Below, one piece after another: positions 59,407-64,000 of a DNA stretch of 64,000 bases. How positions within the stretch are numbered: position 1 is the first letter of the stretch; each line of letters starts with the position of its first letter. The stretch is taken from assembly GCA_018269055.1 (NCBI GenBank), contig JAFDVI010000035.1:1-64000 (forward strand), written 5' to 3'. The notes beneath the pieces were generated by a model, which was not told the origin of the DNA, ran no database searches, and was given only the letters and a program-made list of their open reading frames with translations. The position numbers were made by a program, and so were the translations under genes. The stretch is from Acidobacteriota bacterium. Lineage in GTDB: Bacteria; Acidobacteriota; Blastocatellia; RBC074.

Positions 59407-60819
59407 CTATTTTTTCAGAACAGGGTCGTTGTTTGCGCGCATTTTGGCCAGTAGCTTGGCTTCCAATTGTTGGCGAATCGCTTTTGTCGCCGGATCGTTG
59501 ATCAGGTTCTTGGCTTCATCGGGATCGGCTTTCAGGTTGTAGAGTTCGTCTTTGCCAGTATTGAGGAAATCGCGCACCAGTTTCCATTCCGGCGTGCGAT
59601 ACACACGCAAATGCGCCATCGTGTAATGATGCTGGCTCCATTCAACATACAGGTCGTTGCTCCACCTGATGCGCTTTCCTTCCAGCAATGGCGAAAAATC
59701 GTGGCCGCGAATCAACAAGCCCTTGGGCAAAGAGACTCCAACCAGGGTCAGCATTGTCGGAAACCAGTCCAGGTTGTTGATGGTTTGTGTGATTTCGGTT
59801 CCGGCTTTGATGTGTCCGGGCCAACGAATCGCGGTTGGCGTCCGTAACGAAGTGTCAAACACGTTCGGGCGTTGAATGCTTTTGTCAGTGTTCGGAACGT
59901 CCCGGTTCGCATTCAAAATGTAATGACCATTGCCTTTGTGCCAGACGCCGTGCTGCCCGATGTTGTAGCCGTGATCGCTGGTGAACACAACGATTGTGTT
60001 GTCGCGCAGTTTCAGTTCATCCACGACGGCAAGCATTCGCCCAATGTTGCGATCAATTGCGGCGACGCTGGCCAGATATTCGCGCATGGCTTTTTTGGCG
60101 CGCGCCACGTCCAGGTCCGGGTAATCGGCAACCGTTGGGTCCAGGTCTTTGACCTTTGCCCAATCTTCATCGCGCACGGGCAAATACGCCGTGTGCGGTT
60201 CGCGATAATTTAGCAACAGGAAAAATGCTTCCTGTTGATGGTCACGCAGAAAGCGAATCGCATCATCCGTCACAATGTCCACCGTGAAACCTTGAATCTG
60301 TTTTGAGTTGCCGGAAACTTCCAACTTGGGGTCTTTGGTGCCGACGCTACCTTCGCGAAATCCCATGAAGTAGTTGAAACCGAATTTCGAGGGATAAAAA
60401 TAATCCTGCGTTCCCAGATGCCATTTGCCGATCAACCCTGTGTAATATCCCGCTTCCGCCAACAATTTCGGCCAGATCATCATCTTCGATGACAATCCCA
60501 TGTAAGGTTCGACCCTGGGGTTGATCCAGTCGGTGATGCCGACTTCGGTTCCATAGCGACTGGTCATCAAACTGGCGCGCGAAGGCGAACAGACCGGCGT
60601 CACCACAAAGGCATTTTTCAAGTACACGCCTTCGCGAAAAAACCGGTCGAGGTTCGGTGTATGCGCCTCTTTGTTCCCGCTGGCTCCGAGCGCCCACGCT
60701 GCCTGATCGTCGGTCTGAATGAAAAGAATGTTCGGTCGTTTCGCCCTGGATTGCGCCTGAACCGCAAGCGTACCGCCAATCATCGTCAGCAGCAGTATTC
60801 CAAGCAATAACTGTTTCAT
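59407..60819 (-). CDS. Secreted sulfatase
   Basis: A 470-residue sulfatase with a signal peptide (about 1-22). The formylglycine motif is CSPSR with C77 in TPVCSPSRASLMTSRYG; metal ligands are seen in ILFIQTDDQ and FTSDHGYNIGQHG; GKWHLG is the second family block. It probably removes sulfate from polysaccharides or aryl compounds in the periplasm. The Cys to formylglycine change needs a sulfatase-modifying enzyme, which is not in the window. The ATG at 60819 has AAGGTGA five bases upstream; the longer frame reaches into the repeat. Confidence 0.9.
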   Translation of the reverse strand: MKQLLLGILLLTMIGGTLAVQAQSRAKRPNILFIQTDDQAAWALGASGNKEAHTPNLDRFFREGVYLKNAFVVTPVCSPSRASLMTSRYGTEVGITDWINPRVEPYMGLSSKMMIWPKLLAEAGYYTGLIGKWHLGTQDYFYPSKFGFNYFMGFREGSVGTKDPKLEVSGNSKQIQGFTVDIVTDDAIRFLRDHQQEAFFLLLNYREPHTAYLPVRDEDWAKVKDLDPTVADYPDLDVARAKKAMREYLASVAAIDRNIGRMLAVVDELKLRDNTIVVFTSDHGYNIGQHGVWHKGNGHYILNANRDVPNTDKSIQRPNVFDTSLRTPTAIRWPGHIKAGTEITQTINNLDWFPTMLTLVGVSLPKGLLIRGHDFSPLLEGKRIRWSNDLYVEWSQHHYTMAHLRVYRTPEWKLVRDFLNTGKDELYNLKADPDEAKNLINDPATKAIRQQLEAKLLAKMRANNDPVLKK

Positions 60820-60851
60820 TGGGTTCACCTTTCGATTCCCTATCACTCATT

Positions 60852-60945
60852 GCCCATTCGCCATTGACCATTTTCCATCAACCCACTTGGGGCAACCTCC
60901 CTTCCCTGTCCGTTAATGGGTAGTGGCCGATAACTGGTGGATAAT
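60852..60945. repeat. Weak inverted repeat between sulfatase and phosphodiesterase genes
   Basis: CCCATTCGCCATTGACCATT on the left and an imperfect inverse at 60911-60945 (GTTAATGGGTAGTGGCC). It is related to the element at 25373-25446 but less well matched. Confidence 0.55.
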
Positions 60946-60964
60946 TTTCTCTGTGGAGAGGCGC

Positions 60965-62308
60965 TCAGCGATTGAACAGGTTGCGCCCCTCAGCAGTTGG
61001 CAGTTTCACGCCCAGCATTCCTGCCAGGGTCGGCGCGATGTCGCGCATATCAATGCGGCCAAGATTTTTTCCAGCGGGAATGCCAGCGCCGACAATAAAA
61101 AATGAGGAGTCCATTTCCGGCAATTCCGCCAAAAAGCCATGCCCTCCGCCGGGTTTGATGTCGCGAATAGCGGGCAAATCAAAACTGCCGCCGATGTATG
61201 TTCCGGGTTTCGTGCCAACGACAAACGCCGCGTCCGGAAATCCGCCGAGTTTTCGCGCCGCGTCGCCTTCGTAAAATTTGAACAAACCGCTGGAGGAATC
61301 AGCAGCAAACCGCTGCAAGATTTCGCGGACTTTGGCGCGCGCGTCTTCATCCGCTTTGTCTTTGAGTATCACTGCCGCCATCCCGCCGGAATTCCAGGTG
61401 ATCGCGCGCCAGGATTTCAATTTGCCCGCTTCGACCGTGACCAATCCGGCTTCGCGAAACGCGGCGTTCAGGTTCAGCGATTTGCTGATCGGCGCAAAGC
61501 CGTGATCCGACGCGACGGCGATGATCGCTTTGCTATTGCCGATCTTTTCGGCGGCTGCGCGCACCCGGCCAACCAGCGCGTCAATTTCTTCCAGCGCCGC
61601 GTATGCTTCGGGGCTGTTTGGGCCATGTTCGTGTTCGACTTCATCGAGTCCCGCAAAGTACGTCGTCAAAAATGCCGGACGCTTCGCTTCCAGCAAATAC
61701 GCGTTGAACGCGGCGCGGCGTTTGTCGGCTTCGACGGTGTAATCGTAACCTTCCGGATAATTGCCAATGGCTCGTTCGGCTTCGGTCAGCAACCCGGGCG
61801 TAGACAGTGCGCGAATCAGTTTGCGATCATCCGGCGTGGCGGCGCGCCACATTTGGACGATGTTGAAATCAATTTTGGCGCCGACGGTAACGGGCCAATC
61901 CACGCTCGCGGTTTTGAGTCCTGCCTGTGCGCAAGCATCCCACAGCGTCGGCACGTGAATGTCTTCGGCGTACCAGTACCAACCGCCCTGATTTTTGCTA
62001 AAAGGGTCGAACGGCGTGTTGGCGTAAATGCCATGTTTGGATGGACTGACGCCGGTCACCAAGGTCGTGTGGCTGGGGTAAGTCACCGTTGGCGTAACGC
62101 CCGTGACGGCTGCGGCATAAGCGCCTTCATTCAGAAAGCGGCGCAGGTTTGGGAGTCTCAACCGATGCCGATCGGCTTCTAACACGTAATCCGGCTTCAA
62201 TCCATCAATTGAAATCAACACAACCGGGACGACGCTGCGGCGCTGTGCGGATGCCGAAAGCAACAGGCTTAGCAACAATGCAAAAAGTAGTATGGGAATG
62301 CGACGCAT
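60965..62308 (-). CDS. Type I phosphodiesterase/nucleotide pyrophosphatase, secreted
   Basis: A 447-residue alkaline phosphatase superfamily protein with a signal peptide (1-21). VVLISIDGLKPDYV starts the metal site; the nucleophile is T76 in PTVTYPSHTTLVTG; GLDEVEHEHGPNS and VASDHGF supply further ligands; GGGHGF and FFIVGAGIPAGKNLG follow. It hydrolyses phosphodiesters or pyrophosphates outside the cytoplasm. The symporter gene upstream ends 12 bases before, so both are probably one transcript, suggesting uptake of a freed product. Confidence 0.88.
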   Translation of the reverse strand: MRRIPILLFALLLSLLLSASAQRRSVVPVVLISIDGLKPDYVLEADRHRLRLPNLRRFLNEGAYAAAVTGVTPTVTYPSHTTLVTGVSPSKHGIYANTPFDPFSKNQGGWYWYAEDIHVPTLWDACAQAGLKTASVDWPVTVGAKIDFNIVQMWRAATPDDRKLIRALSTPGLLTEAERAIGNYPEGYDYTVEADKRRAAFNAYLLEAKRPAFLTTYFAGLDEVEHEHGPNSPEAYAALEEIDALVGRVRAAAEKIGNSKAIIAVASDHGFAPISKSLNLNAAFREAGLVTVEAGKLKSWRAITWNSGGMAAVILKDKADEDARAKVREILQRFAADSSSGLFKFYEGDAARKLGGFPDAAFVVGTKPGTYIGGSFDLPAIRDIKPGGGHGFLAELPEMDSSFFIVGAGIPAGKNLGRIDMRDIAPTLAGMLGVKLPTAEGRNLFNR

Positions 62309-62320
62309 GACGGCTCCGAT

Positions 62321-64000
<1,680 letters not shown>

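Noticed and set aside
61139..62182. 347-codon plus-strand frame
   Set aside because: Opposite the phosphodiesterase gene with its catalytic motifs; no domain of its own.

Overview
The window is 64 kb of moderately GC-rich bacterial chromosome with densely packed genes. I see no rRNA, tRNA, CRISPR array, transposase or phage gene. The content points to a heterotrophic soil bacterium, probably Acidobacteriota (Blastocatellia-like): many secreted hydrolases, sodium:solute symporters, a DUF2934 protein, a PQQ dehydrogenase with cytochrome c, and several families of short imperfect inverted repeats between genes. That placement is inference, because no marker gene is present.

From 1 to 27.6 kb almost everything lies on the minus strand. 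After a truncated CocE/NonD hydrolase and a TolC-family protein comes an arginine biosynthesis cluster in the order argC, argB, a gamma-glutamylcyclotransferase-like/ArgD fusion, a small membrane-anchored unknown, a short ArgA-type acetyltransferase and argJ. A PaaI-like thioesterase and an oligopeptidase B (plus strand) separate this from recQ. From about 14.4 to 21.7 kb lies an accessory block: a VapC toxin with two small antitoxin-like genes sharing a C-terminal tail, a TIR-STAND-TPR protein of the NLR-like immune type, a large PIG-L family secreted protein and a second VapBC pair. Repeats flank the TIR gene on both sides. Next come a sodium:solute symporter with a 42-residue membrane protein, a TatA-like protein with RDWW repeats, a PLP decarboxylase, a DUF4157-like protein, a Fic-like protein with a ruined active site, and a ROK kinase.

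At 27.7 kb the coding strand switches to plus. Four consecutive genes (27.8-32.0 kb) encode a coiled-coil protein, a membrane protein joining a possible roadblock-like cytosolic part to BON and OmpA domains, a Rab/Ras-like small GTPase and a soluble histidine kinase. I regard this as the best candidate for an undescribed system: a GTPase module that may be tied to the cell wall.

After small secreted proteins, an AllA-like protein, 6-phosphogluconolactonase and an M20 amidohydrolase, a long plus-strand cluster (37.9-52.8 kb) is devoted to plant aromatic compounds. A tannase, a single-chain LigB-LigA dioxygenase like gallate dioxygenase, a GalB-type 4-oxalomesaconate hydratase and a GalC/LigK-type aldolase together make a gallate-to-pyruvate-plus-oxaloacetate route. 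Around them sit a quinate/shikimate dehydrogenase, two SDRs, a PQQ dehydrogenase with a triheme cytochrome, a MetE-like methyltransferase and a Tat-exported DOPA-dioxygenase-like protein. No regulator is visible in the cluster.

From 53.9 to 58.8 kb a trehalose/glycogen group holds a DUF2934 protein, a C-terminal remnant of GlgX, TreZ and an amylo-alpha-1,6-glucosidase. The right end has a transglutaminase-like protein, a sulfatase, a type I phosphodiesterase and a second sodium:solute symporter cut by the window edge.
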